DNA of 64,000 nt, taken from positions 1-64,000 of the forward strand of contig WFZA01000019.1 in the NCBI GenBank assembly GCA_015489815.1, given 5' to 3'. The DNA comes from Caldisericales bacterium (lineage in GTDB: Bacteria > Caldisericota > Caldisericia > Caldisericales > Caldisericaceae). The notes below the pieces were generated by a model. The model was not told the origin of the DNA, did no database searches, and was given only the letters and a program-made list of their open reading frames with translations. A program made the position numbers and the translations under genes. Numbering within the stretch: the stretch's first letter is position 1; every line of letters begins with the position of its first letter. Shown here piece by piece: positions 1-8,069 of this stretch.

Positions 1-42
1 ATCTTCAAATATTCCAAATAATATATCTATGAAACAGACTGA

Positions 43-106
43 TTTCGTATATAATCTTAATGAGGCAACCAAGTGATATTTCGTATAGAAAATTAAATGA
101 GGCAAC
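43..106. repeat. Two imperfect tandem copies of a ~37-base unit
   Basis: The block TTTCGTATA, then 9-10 AT-rich bases, then TGAGGCAAC occurs twice, at 43-69 and 79-106, with a period of 36-37 bases. It lies just upstream of the promoter at 121-148. The copies share both conserved blocks and differ in the middle. They could be a paired binding site for a regulator or the remains of a longer repeat. No ORF covers them. The stretch 1-120 holds nothing else I can recognise. Confidence 0.5.
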
Positions 107-120
107 ACGGTTAATTTTTA

Positions 121-148
121 TTGAAAAAAAAACTAAGTGTAATATAAT
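121..148 (+). promoter_or_regulatory. Sigma70-type promoter of the MoxR operon
   Basis: TTGAAA at 121-126 and TATAAT at 143-148 are separated by 16 bases. Transcription would begin near 155, leaving a short leader with AAGGAG at 172-177 in front of the first gene. Confidence 0.75.
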
Positions 149-186
149 ACACAAGTGTCAAATCCTTATGGAAGGAGATAATGCTT

Positions 187-1131
187 ATGCTTAAAGAACT
201 TAAAGAAAATCTTGAAAAAGTTATAATAGGACGTCCTGAAGTAATTGATAAGATTATTGTTGCAACTCTAACAGGTGGACATGTACTTTTGGAAGATGTC
301 CCAGGGACTGGTAAAACTACACTTGCTCGTGCCCTTGCACTTTCGTTTTCTGCAAAATTTAAGAGAATTCAATTTACACCAGACCTTTTGCCAACAGATA
401 TCACTGGCATTACGATATATGATTTAAAAACAAAGGAATTTAAAATTCGTTTTGGGCCAGTCTTCTCACATTTCGTTCTTGCTGATGAAATTAACAGAGG
501 AACTCCAAAAACTCAATCTGCTTTACTTGAGGCAATGTCAGAAGGTAGGGTAACAATTGAAGGCCAGAGTTATGAACTTGATAAACCATTTATGGTTATT
601 GCGACTGAAAACCCTATTGAATTTGAAGGAACTTTTCCATTGCCGGAAGCGCAGCTTGATAGATTTATAATGAAATTTTCTATGGGGTATCCGAGCAGAG
701 AAAAAGAAAAGGAAATTTTAGCTAAAAAGAAGGAAAAGTTGCCAATTGACGAACTTAAACCTGTTAGTGATGTAGATGAATTATTGAAAGTTCAGGATGA
801 AGTGAAAAAAGTTTTTGTCCATCCGGAGGTTGCAGGATACATCGTCGATGTGATTCGGGCAACGAGAAGCCATAGGGACCTCTATCTTGGTGCAAGCCCC
901 AGAGCGTCTTTATTCTTAATGAGAACTGCTCAAGCCTGGGCGTATTACCAGGGAAGAAAGTTTGTTTTACCTGACGATGTTAAACGAAGTGTGGGTGATG
1001 TATTAAATCATAGAGTCGTCCTTCGTGCTGATGCAAAGCTTAGAGGGATTAAGATTTCCGATGTGATGGATGATGTAGTAAAGAGCGTAGAAGTTCCCGT
1101 ATTGGAAAATTATTCTAAAGAAGGTGTATAA
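187..1131 (+). CDS. MoxR-type AAA+ ATPase
   Basis: This is a MoxR-family AAA+ ATPase, thought to act as a chaperone or remodelling enzyme for partner proteins, often ones with von Willebrand A domains. A Walker A motif (PGTGKTT) lies near residue 40 and a Walker B motif (LADEIN) near residue 100, followed by the usual lid domain with the RASLFLMR segment. The size of about 314 residues is typical. ATG codons occur at 181 and 187. AAGGAG ends at 177, so the 187 start has normal spacing and 181 would be too close. It is first in an operon with a DUF58 protein and a membrane protein. This gene trio is widespread, and its exact substrate is unknown here. Confidence 0.93.
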   Translation: MLKELKENLEKVIIGRPEVIDKIIVATLTGGHVLLEDVPGTGKTTLARALALSFSAKFKRIQFTPDLLPTDITGITIYDLKTKEFKIRFGPVFSHFVLADEINRGTPKTQSALLEAMSEGRVTIEGQSYELDKPFMVIATENPIEFEGTFPLPEAQLDRFIMKFSMGYPSREKEKEILAKKKEKLPIDELKPVSDVDELLKVQDEVKKVFVHPEVAGYIVDVIRATRSHRDLYLGASPRASLFLMRTAQAWAYYQGRKFVLPDDVKRSVGDVLNHRVVLRADAKLRGIKISDVMDDVVKSVEVPVLENYSKEGV

Positions 1132-1133
1132 GC

Positions 1134-2342
1134 TTGACGAAAAGTTTCAAGGTACTTCTTGTCGTATTTGCGATTCTCGCGCTTTTTTTTGGAGGTATTT
1201 CATATGTGATACTTAGCCTTGCCGTAATTTACGGTTTATTCTATGGCATTACGATAAAGCGTGGTAAGGCTTCTTTGAAGGCAGATGTAAACACATATAC
1301 GATTAAACAGCGCGATAAACTCGATTTTACATACGATTTATGTGTGAACTTTTTTCTTCCGTTTGTGTTTCAGATATCTCTTGAAAGTCCGTATTACTTC
1401 GTTCCCGTGAGTGGTGAGAAAACGAATAAGTTGATTGCTCGCAAACAATGCTTACGGGGCACTATACGATATTCTGGTAATAGAAGGGGAGTGTATAAAA
1501 TAGGCCAATTTAGTATAAACATTTCGGATCCTCTTGGGTTTTTTAAAAGAAAGATTCAGATAAATGATACAAAAGAAATTTATGTTTTTCCATATCTTGT
1601 ACCATTTGAAAGGTTGAATATTTACCTTTCTGACCCAATTAACGGGCTAAAGGCCAGGTATCAATTAAATATGGATTATACCTCGATTGCAGGGGTAAGA
1701 GATTATACCACAAACGATCCTTTGTCTATGATACACTGGAAACAAACGGCTCATAGAGATAGGCTTATGGTAAAAGAGTTAGATTTTACTGCATCAAAAA
1801 GAATAGAGATAGTAGTAAACCTTTACAAGAAGAAATTGCAATTTCAGGATTCTGCTTGTGCAATTGCTGCTTCAATTGCAAATTATGCAAATAGTTATCA
1901 CTTACCCTTTGGTCTGGTAGTTAATGGTAAAAGCGGACTCAATGTTTCTGTAGGTAAAGGTGACTTTCACCTTATACAGCTTTTTAAGGCTCTTGCTATG
2001 GCAGACGGGTCGGATGCAGAGGAAACAATTACTTTTATTAATAAACTGCATACTAAAATTGAGTTTGGGAGTGAAGTGTTTTTTATAGACCAGGACATTA
2101 GCGAAGATTCGATGCTTGCTCTTATGAAAGTAAAATATTTTCTTTCGAGACTTAATATAGTTTTGCTTCCTGATGGTACATTTGTTCTTCCCAACGAAAA
2201 ACCACCACACTATTATTTTAAAGAAGCATACTATATGACGGTGCTTGGTAGGTCTAAGGAAGCTTTAGCAAAGGAGGGGATTTTCGTTTATCCTATTTTA
2301 GGAAAAGATTATGCAAGTAAATTGGAGATGATAAAACGATGA
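1134..2342 (+). CDS. DUF58 domain protein, membrane anchored
   Basis: The protein has 402 residues, with two membrane segments at about 7-40 and a soluble region after them. The DUF58 signature, including DYTTNDPLSMIHWKQTA and the following basic residues, lies near 190-215. The C-terminal part should form the von Willebrand A-like fold of this family. It starts with TTG two bases after the MoxR stop codon, with an AAAGAAGGTG ribosome site inside the end of that gene. Its last base overlaps the ATG of the next gene (ATGA). Family members are the usual partners of MoxR ATPases; the biochemical role is not established. Confidence 0.88.
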   Translation: MTKSFKVLLVVFAILALFFGGISYVILSLAVIYGLFYGITIKRGKASLKADVNTYTIKQRDKLDFTYDLCVNFFLPFVFQISLESPYYFVPVSGEKTNKLIARKQCLRGTIRYSGNRRGVYKIGQFSINISDPLGFFKRKIQINDTKEIYVFPYLVPFERLNIYLSDPINGLKARYQLNMDYTSIAGVRDYTTNDPLSMIHWKQTAHRDRLMVKELDFTASKRIEIVVNLYKKKLQFQDSACAIAASIANYANSYHLPFGLVVNGKSGLNVSVGKGDFHLIQLFKALAMADGSDAEETITFINKLHTKIEFGSEVFFIDQDISEDSMLALMKVKYFLSRLNIVLLPDGTFVLPNEKPPHYYFKEAYYMTVLGRSKEALAKEGIFVYPILGKDYASKLEMIKR

Positions 2343-3694
2343 TAGAGAGTATTATGTACTTTTTACTTTTGTTTCAAATTTTCTTTCTTCTGGATGAATT
2401 ATTAATTAACTATGTGCATATTTTATCGCCTATCTGGCTAACTTTAATCGCTCTGGGAATTGTTGCTGTTCTTGGTCTTATTATATTTGTTGTGCGTTTT
2501 AGTAAACTTTTTACATTTGTATTAATAGTATTAATGGATTTTACGATAATTCACTATACCGTATTTGTTAACCTTATCCCTTTTGTAGCGTTGTATTTAT
2601 ACATTATAGGACTACTTAAAGATAGGGAAGTTCTTAACAAAAAAATCGCTTTATTTATTTCACCGATTATTGCATTTGGGTTCCTTCCCATTTTTAGCAA
2701 AGGTATTCTGGAGAGTAGTCTGTGGAATAAGATTCACAGCTTTTTGTACTCTACTGGTAATTTTTCTCTTTCGAACCCCGTTGTAAATCAAATAAATTCT
2801 CAGGTTTTAAATAATAAGACTAGGACGCAGATTGTGAGAAGGGTTATGCCTGAGGTTGCTAAGAAAATGCCGGGGTTCCAGTCTTTTATTATCTTCCTTG
2901 TGCTATTGTTAGCGGTAAGTATTGGGATTCTATTCCTTTCTAAGTTCTATCAGACAGAGGGTAAAAAAACATTTTATAAAACTCTTATTACAGGATTGTT
3001 AGGAATAGCTGTTGTAATATCTGCTGCAAGTTTTGTGTTCTTTAAGTTTATTCGTGCCGTTCGGCTTGCCGTCGAAAGGGCAGTAAGAAATTCTAGTGTT
3101 CCTCCAATTGTGGGTAATAATAAAGCGCCAAACGCTGGTTTAAAAATCTCTGTTAAAGAGGTTCTTTCTAATATAAATGTTAAGTCCTTAAGTAGACTGT
3201 TGAATAATCTCGGACTTATCTTGGGAATACTTACGATTATTGGGGGTGCAATACTTTTTTACATCGTCTATAAGACTTTCTTTATAGACGATGTAAAAAC
3301 TACATTTGTTTCTAAAAAGGAAGCAAAAAAGTTTGTAGATAACATCCGAAAAAAAGGCATAAAACAGACTCTAAGTGAAATTAATAACAGGGAAGAGTAT
3401 GTGAGATTTTTTTACTTTTCAATAATCTATCTTCTACAAAAGAGGAAAGTCCGAATTCTCAAGTACGAAACTCCAAATGAGTTCTATGGGCGTTTGCAAA
3501 AAATTATCGAGGGTAGTCTTCCTTACTTTGACTTTCTTACTTTGCTCTTTAACAAGGTGAAGTACGGTAACTCTTCAGTATCTGATAGCGAGTTTAGCTT
3601 TTTAAAAAAACATGAAGACGAACTGATAGAGGCTGCTAAGAAAGTTAGTTTGAAAGACAGAAGAGAAAAAAGGGCTGGCAAGAATATTGCTTAA
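2339..3694 (+). CDS. Polytopic membrane protein with DUF4129-like C-terminus
   Basis: The 451-residue protein has about six or seven membrane segments: several before residue 120, two around 180-240 and one near 290-310. A soluble tail follows. The tail at about 350-425 (short helix, KRKVRILKYETPNEFYGRL) resembles DUF4129, a domain usually found at the end of transglutaminase-like proteins beside MoxR/DUF58. I see no transglutaminase Cys-His-Asp domain here. The ATG overlaps the DUF58 stop (ATGA), so translation is probably coupled. The gene ends six bases from the convergent sensor kinase, with no clear terminator between them. Confidence 0.65.
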   Translation: MIESIMYFLLLFQIFFLLDELLINYVHILSPIWLTLIALGIVAVLGLIIFVVRFSKLFTFVLIVLMDFTIIHYTVFVNLIPFVALYLYIIGLLKDREVLNKKIALFISPIIAFGFLPIFSKGILESSLWNKIHSFLYSTGNFSLSNPVVNQINSQVLNNKTRTQIVRRVMPEVAKKMPGFQSFIIFLVLLLAVSIGILFLSKFYQTEGKKTFYKTLITGLLGIAVVISAASFVFFKFIRAVRLAVERAVRNSSVPPIVGNNKAPNAGLKISVKEVLSNINVKSLSRLLNNLGLILGILTIIGGAILFYIVYKTFFIDDVKTTFVSKKEAKKFVDNIRKKGIKQTLSEINNREEYVRFFYFSIIYLLQKRKVRILKYETPNEFYGRLQKIIEGSLPYFDFLTLLFNKVKYGNSSVSDSEFSFLKKHEDELIEAAKKVSLKDRREKRAGKNIA

Positions 3695-3700
3695 ACTTTT

Positions 3701-4798
3701 TTACTTTGCAAGTGGAAATTTCACTATAAATTCACTACCTTTTCCTACTTTGCTTTTTACGCTAATAGTCCCGTTCATTGCTTCAACTAATTCTTTAACG
3801 ATAGTAAGTCCTACACCGAGCCCACCCTTTTCAGCCGAGTTTACTTTTGAACGAGAACGCTCCTCTCTAAAGAATCTATCGAAGATTTTTGGTATGTCTT
3901 CCTCTTTTATTCCACTTCCTGTGTCTTTTACGGAAAATATTGCGTAACCTTTTTCTTTTTTAACCGATATAGTAATTTCTCCTTTTTCTGTAAATTTGAT
4001 TGCGTTACTCATCAAGTTGATGGCAATTTCTTTTATTCTTTCTTTGTCGCCTACGATAAATATGTCACCATTGTAAACGAAGTTTACTTTCAAATTCCTT
4101 GATTTTGCGTTAATCTCCATTAGCTCCACAGCGTCTTTAACTGCTTCAGTTAAGTTTATCTTTTCGTGTTTTAATTCGTAATGTTTACTGTCTATCGCAG
4201 AGAGTCTACTAAGTTCTTCTAACATACTTTCCATTCTCTCTATTTCAAGTTTTATGACTTTAATTGCCTTTTGCTTTTCCTCTTTTGTAAATTCTGGATC
4301 AGTAACCATTTCTATATATCCCTTCAGGCTTGTTAAAGGAGTTCTTAAGTCGTGAGATACATTTTGCACAAGAGATTTTCGCATATTTTCAATTTCGCGT
4401 AAACTTTCAGCCATTTTGTTAAGTGTTTTTTCCAGGTGTCCAAGCTCATCTTCCTGGTTAACATTTATCCTGGCAGTGTAGTCTCCTTCCGAGATACGCT
4501 TCGCAAAGTTTTCCATTTCTTTTAGTGGTGAAGATACAATTTTGGATAAGAATAAGGCAAGCAAAGTCCCCATTAGAATTGTTATAATTCCAGACCATAT
4601 AAGGGCGTTTTTCATTGCGTGCAAAAATAAACGGCCCTTTGGAGTAACAAAGATAAGATAACCTTCGCCCATTCCTCCCTTTATAATGATTTCTGAGAAC
4701 TGTTTACCCAGATATATGTTTACGAAGAAAAGAGCAAAGAAAATTACTACTATTACGATGAGGATGTAACTCAGAATGAGTTTTGTTCTAAATTTCAT
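3701..4798 (-). CDS. Sensor histidine kinase
   Basis: This is a membrane-bound kinase of 365 residues. Membrane segments lie at about 8-29 and 65-85, with a short outside loop of about 35 residues between them. A HAMP domain follows at about 85-137. The phosphorylated histidine is H149 in VSHDLRTPL. The ATP-binding domain shows an N box (NLMSNAIKFT), a G1 box (DTGSGI), an F box and a G2 box (GLGVGLTIVK). The loop is too short for a large ligand-binding domain, so it may sense a membrane or small-ion signal. The ATG overlaps the response-regulator stop (ATGA). The pair resembles PhoR/PhoB-type systems; the signal is unknown. Confidence 0.93.
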   Translation of the reverse strand: MKFRTKLILSYILIVIVVIFFALFFVNIYLGKQFSEIIIKGGMGEGYLIFVTPKGRLFLHAMKNALIWSGIITILMGTLLALFLSKIVSSPLKEMENFAKRISEGDYTARINVNQEDELGHLEKTLNKMAESLREIENMRKSLVQNVSHDLRTPLTSLKGYIEMVTDPEFTKEEKQKAIKVIKLEIERMESMLEELSRLSAIDSKHYELKHEKINLTEAVKDAVELMEINAKSRNLKVNFVYNGDIFIVGDKERIKEIAINLMSNAIKFTEKGEITISVKKEKGYAIFSVKDTGSGIKEEDIPKIFDRFFREERSRSKVNSAEKGGLGVGLTIVKELVEAMNGTISVKSKVGKGSEFIVKFPLAK

Positions 4799-5466
4799 TT
4801 TTTAAGTCTATAGCCTGCTCCGTAAACCGACTCTATGTACTTAGGAGATTTAGGATTATCGCCCAATTTTTTTCTAATGTTTTTTATGTATACATCAATC
4901 GTTCTATCAAATACGACATCATCGTATTCCGTATATATTGCGTCCATTATGTTTTCCCTGCTAAAAACTGTACCAGGTTTTTGTACCAGTGCGAAAAGAA
5001 TTTTAAACTCTTTTACTGTAAGGGGAATTTCTTTGCCACTCTGGTATACTTGCATTTCTCCTGGATGGATTTCAAGATCTTTGAACTTTATGATTTTTTC
5101 GTCAGGATATGTGCGTTTTATTAAGTTCTGAATTCTTAAAACGAGTTCTTTAGGACTAAATGGTTTAGTTACATAGTCGTCTGCTCCTGTTTCAAGACCT
5201 TTAATTCTGTCGTATTCTTCAACTTTTGCAGTAAGCATAATAATTGGAACATTTGACTTTTTTCTGATTTCTTTTGCGACTTCAATTCCGTCTACTAAAG
5301 GAAGCATCAAATCCAGAACTATGAGATGTGGTTTTTCACTTTCGAATTTGTTCAAGGCTTCGGCTCCATTGCATGCCTTAATAACTTCGAAACCTGCCTT
5401 CTTGAGGTACATCTCAAGTAAATTTTGGATGTTTTCGTCGTCTTCTACTATGAGTATTTTTTTCAT
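4795..5466 (-). CDS. OmpR/PhoB-family response regulator
   Basis: This 223-residue DNA-binding response regulator has a receiver domain at about 1-120. The phosphorylation site is D52, in LIVLDLMLP, with acidic residues D9/D10, T79 and K101. A winged-helix output domain follows at about 128-223, with RTIDVYIKNIRKKLG and a terminal YGAGYR. It should be phosphorylated by the kinase encoded just downstream. No Shine-Dalgarno sequence precedes the ATG, and a TGCTATAAT element ends eight bases upstream, so the message may start at or next to the start codon. Confidence 0.94.
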   Translation of the reverse strand: MKKILIVEDDENIQNLLEMYLKKAGFEVIKACNGAEALNKFESEKPHLIVLDLMLPLVDGIEVAKEIRKKSNVPIIMLTAKVEEYDRIKGLETGADDYVTKPFSPKELVLRIQNLIKRTYPDEKIIKFKDLEIHPGEMQVYQSGKEIPLTVKEFKILFALVQKPGTVFSRENIMDAIYTEYDDVVFDRTIDVYIKNIRKKLGDNPKSPKYIESVYGAGYRLKK

Positions 5467-5473
5467 ACAATAT

Positions 5474-5482
5474 ATTATAGCA
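5474..5482 (-). promoter_or_regulatory. Extended -10 promoter of the two-component operon
   Basis: On the minus strand the sequence reads TGCTATAAT, a full extended -10 element. The -35 region is weak. Transcription would begin about seven bases further on, near 5467, immediately before the ATG at 5466. This predicts a leaderless or nearly leaderless message. Confidence 0.65.
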
Positions 5483-5543
5483 AAATTATGAACAAATTTT
5501 GAATATAGAGCAAGAGAATTATCGGTGTTTCCAACGCTTGATG

Positions 5544-5571
5544 TTGACGAAAGATTCGTTTATGATATTAT
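5544..5571 (+). promoter_or_regulatory. Sigma70-type promoter of the efp run
   Basis: TTGACG at 5544-5549 and TATTAT at 5566-5571 are separated by 16 bases. The site lies 40 bases before the efp start, and a strong AAGGAGG precedes that start. Confidence 0.6.
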
Positions 5572-5611
5572 TATTAACGAAATAATTTACGATATAGTAA
5601 GGAGGAAACTT

Positions 5612-6175
5612 ATGATTTCTGCAAATGATTTAAGAGCAGGTGTAACTTTTGAACTTAACGGTGAATTGTATGTAGTTATATCATTTCAACACATAAAGCC
5701 CGGGAAAGGCTCTCCTTTTGTAAGGCTGAAAATTAAAAGCCTTGAAAGTGGAAATGTAATTGAAAAAACATTTAGACCAGAAGAAAAATTTAAAAAAGCT
5801 TTTCTTGAAAGAAAAACTATGCAGTACCTCTATAGGGAGGGCGAGAACTTCGTTTTTATGGACATGGATACCTATGACCAGGTATATCTTTCGCCACAGG
5901 AAGTAGGTGACGCGGTTAACTTCCTTAAGGACAATCTTGAACTCACAATAGTCTTTTATAAGGAAAGGCCAGTTTCTGTAGAACTTCCAACATTTGTGGA
6001 ATTAGAGGTAACGCATACGGAGCCTGGCGTAAAAGGTGATACTGCAACTACTGCAATGAAACCTGCAATACTGGAAACAGGATATAAAGTTAATGTTCCC
6101 TTGTTTATAAATGAGGGTGATGTGATAAAGGTGGATACGAGGACGGGAGAGTATCTTGAAAGGGTGAGCAAGTGA
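5612..6175 (+). CDS. efp: Elongation factor P
   Basis: EF-P binds ribosomes stalled on consecutive prolines and helps form the peptide bond. The 187-residue length is normal. The tip loop reads KPGKGSPFVR, with K32 at the position that is modified in other bacteria. The OB-fold domains that follow end in the usual GEYLERV. An upstream in-frame ATG at 5525 would add a non-homologous extension that runs over the promoter. I chose ATG 5612, which has AAGGAGG six bases before it. Downstream are an Asp23 protein and nusB, the same order as in many Firmicutes. Confidence 0.96.
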   Translation: MISANDLRAGVTFELNGELYVVISFQHIKPGKGSPFVRLKIKSLESGNVIEKTFRPEEKFKKAFLERKTMQYLYREGENFVFMDMDTYDQVYLSPQEVGDAVNFLKDNLELTIVFYKERPVSVELPTFVELEVTHTEPGVKGDTATTAMKPAILETGYKVNVPLFINEGDVIKVDTRTGEYLERVSK

Positions 6176-6504
6176 TGGGTAAAGTTGTAATAACTGACGA
6201 TGCTATAGAATCTATAATTTTAAATGCTACGCTTTCAGTAGAGGGTGTAGCAGATACCTGGAGAGGAATAGAAGAATACATACCTTACTTAAACAAAGAT
6301 AAGAAACATACGCATGGTATCGATTTTGTTCTTCAGGATGACATTGTAAGTGCAAATGTGTTTATCGTAGCAAAATACGATTTTAACTTAAAGAAAGTTG
6401 GAGAAGACATTCAAGCAAATATAAAGTCGCAGGTAGAGAGTATGACTCCTTTTAAAGTAGGTACGATAAATGTAATAATAGAAGACATTGCTTATGAAAG
6501 TTAG
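6175..6504 (+). CDS. Asp23/Gls24 family envelope stress protein
   Basis: This small 109-residue protein has the Asp23/Gls24 (DUF322) pattern: ITDDAIESIILNATLSVEGV at the start, an alternating strand region, then a Q-x5-VESMTPF-x3-TINVIIEDI ending. Family members are soluble and associate with the membrane or with envelope stress. Start choices are GTG 6172 and ATG 6175; ATG 6175 overlaps the efp stop by one base and is preferred. The order efp-asp23-nusB is conserved in Firmicutes (the yqhY position in Bacillus). Its exact role is unclear. Confidence 0.87.
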   Translation: MGKVVITDDAIESIILNATLSVEGVADTWRGIEEYIPYLNKDKKHTHGIDFVLQDDIVSANVFIVAKYDFNLKKVGEDIQANIKSQVESMTPFKVGTINVIIEDIAYES

Positions 6505-6907
6505 AAAAAAAGCGCGAGAGGTTGCTTTTAAGATACTTTTTGCCGTTGATGTGGGTAAGAACGCATTGCCAGATGTAGTGGCTTCTATGCAAAACGAATC
6601 TCCTGTAGTTATGGAACTTGCTTTGAAACTCGTAAAGGGCGTTCTTGGGAACATCGTAAAACTGGATAATAAAATAATACCACTCTTGGAAAATTGGGAA
6701 TTTAACAGGATCAGTGCAACTGACAGGAACTTGTTGAGACTCGCTTTGTACGAGATTGATTATGTTGAAAATGAAGATCCCGGACTCATCGTATACGAAG
6801 TAGTTGAGCTCTCTAAAAAATACGGTACCGAAAAGTCCAGAGAGTTCGTCAATGGGATTCTAAGGAGTTATTTGAGGCAAAAAGAAAGTGAAAAAGAAAA
6901 GGCTTGA
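6494..6907 (+). CDS. nusB: Transcription antitermination factor NusB
   Basis: NusB binds boxA RNA with ribosomal protein S10 in rRNA antitermination complexes. The 137-residue all-helical protein shows the family features: a REVAFKILF-like N-terminus, the [16 protein letters not shown] segment in the middle, and [16 protein letters not shown] near the end. A TTG at 6488 is also possible; ATG 6494 gives the normal N-terminus. The start lies inside the Asp23 gene (11-base overlap), which suggests translational coupling. The ribosome site is weak. Confidence 0.95.
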   Translation: MKVRKKAREVAFKILFAVDVGKNALPDVVASMQNESPVVMELALKLVKGVLGNIVKLDNKIIPLLENWEFNRISATDRNLLRLALYEIDYVENEDPGLIVYEVVELSKKYGTEKSREFVNGILRSYLRQKESEKEKA

Positions 6908-7163
6908 AGCTCGTGTATTTGGGTTTGTTCAAGGCGTAGGGTTTCGTTACTTCGTTAAGCGTAATGCGTTAAAGCTTGGCCTTAATGGATATGCTAAGAA
7001 TCTTCCTGATGGAAGTGTGGAAGTAATTGCTGAAGGAAGCGAAGAGTCTCTTCTGAAACTTTTGGAATACTTGAGGCAAGGGAACCCTTACTCTAGAGTA
7101 GAAAGAGTGGATTACTCGTTTAAAGATGCTCGCAATGAAGTAATAGGTTTTGAAACTTATTAG
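6888..7163 (+). CDS. acyP: Acylphosphatase
   Basis: This 91-residue enzyme hydrolyses the carboxyl-phosphate bond of acyl phosphates. The substrate loop [11 protein letters not shown] contains catalytic R20, and N38 (in [11 protein letters not shown]) is the second catalytic residue. The C-terminus ends in the usual FETY. It starts with GTG inside the end of nusB (20-base overlap). A butyrate kinase and two phosphate butyryltransferases lie further along the same run, so butyryl phosphate is a conceivable substrate, but acylphosphatases are common and this link is only inference. Confidence 0.95.
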   Translation: MKKKRLEARVFGFVQGVGFRYFVKRNALKLGLNGYAKNLPDGSVEVIAEGSEESLLKLLEYLRQGNPYSRVERVDYSFKDARNEVIGFETY

Positions 7164-7178
7164 GGGGGTGAGTAAGAT

Positions 7179-8069
7179 ATGGACATTAGAGCGTATCTTG
7201 AGGATAAGAAAAAGTTCTTCGATAATGTAATTGAAACAATGATAGAGCCTTTAAAGGAGCATTCTGTTCTTTATGCCGCGATGTCCTATAGTTTACTCTC
7301 AGGTGGAAAAAGAATTAGGCCTATTCTTATGTATTCAACCTTCAAATCGCTTAGTGAGAACGAAGAGGCTATACTGCCGTTTGCGGTTGCTATAGAAATG
7401 ATTCACACTTACTCTCTTATACACGATGACTTACCTATTATGGATAACAGTAACTTAAGGAGAGGTAAACCTACCTGCCACAAGGTTTACGGAGAGGATA
7501 TGGCATTGCTTGCTGGCGATGCTTTAATTTCGCTTGCTTTTGAGATAATTTCAAATCCGTCTAATCAAAAGAACTTCCCTTCTGATAAAATCCTTTCAGT
7601 TGTTTATGATTTTGGTGTACTAACTGGAATAAAAGGATTGGTAGGTGGACAGGTTATGGACATTGTAACTAGTGGTGCAGAAAGCGTAGACGAAGAGACT
7701 ATATTGTATATAGAACGAAAAAAAACTGCGTCTCTTATAACACTTGCTGTTAGAAGCGGAGGTATTCTTGGCGGAGCAGACGATAAAGAAGTTGATGCCT
7801 TAACGAATTTCGGTACTAATCTGGGCATAAGTTATCAAATTGTAGACGATATTTTAGATGCTACCTCTACTGAAGAGGTTTTAGGAAAGGATACTGGACA
7901 GGATAAGAAAAACTTAAAAGCCACTTTCGTTGCTCTTTATGGGGTTGAGCGGGCTAAGGAAATAGCACGCGAATTTGTAGAGAAAGCAGTTAGTTTTTTA
8001 GAACCGTATGGTAAAAAGTACGATCTCCTTACTGAAATTGCAAGATTCTCTCTGGAGAGAATTAAATGA
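7179..8069 (+). CDS. ispA: Polyprenyl (farnesyl-type) diphosphate synthase
   Basis: This enzyme condenses isopentenyl and allylic diphosphates to make short-chain prenyl diphosphates. The first aspartate-rich motif DDLPIMD with RRGKPTCH begins at residue 83. The second, IVDDILD, has D223 and D224. The 296-residue length fits IspA. A GGGGGGTGAG ribosome site precedes ATG 7179. The stop codon overlaps the dxs ATG (ATGA). In many bacteria xseA and xseB come just before ispA; here acyP takes that place. Product chain length cannot be read with certainty. Confidence 0.93.
   Translation: MDIRAYLEDKKKFFDNVIETMIEPLKEHSVLYAAMSYSLLSGGKRIRPILMYSTFKSLSENEEAILPFAVAIEMIHTYSLIHDDLPIMDNSNLRRGKPTCHKVYGEDMALLAGDALISLAFEIISNPSNQKNFPSDKILSVVYDFGVLTGIKGLVGGQVMDIVTSGAESVDEETILYIERKKTASLITLAVRSGGILGGADDKEVDALTNFGTNLGISYQIVDDILDATSTEEVLGKDTGQDKKNLKATFVALYGVERAKEIAREFVEKAVSFLEPYGKKYDLLTEIARFSLERIK

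Noticed and set aside
43-106. CRISPR array
   Set aside because: The unit repeats every 36-37 bases with diverged middles and there are no regular spacers of 30-40 bases between identical repeats, nor cas genes.
3687-3947. Plus-strand ORF after the MoxR operon
   Set aside because: It is the antisense of the kinase ATP-binding domain.
5525-5611. 29-residue N-terminal extension of EF-P
   Set aside because: It overlaps the promoter, is not EF-P-like, and a strong ribosome site precedes ATG 5612.
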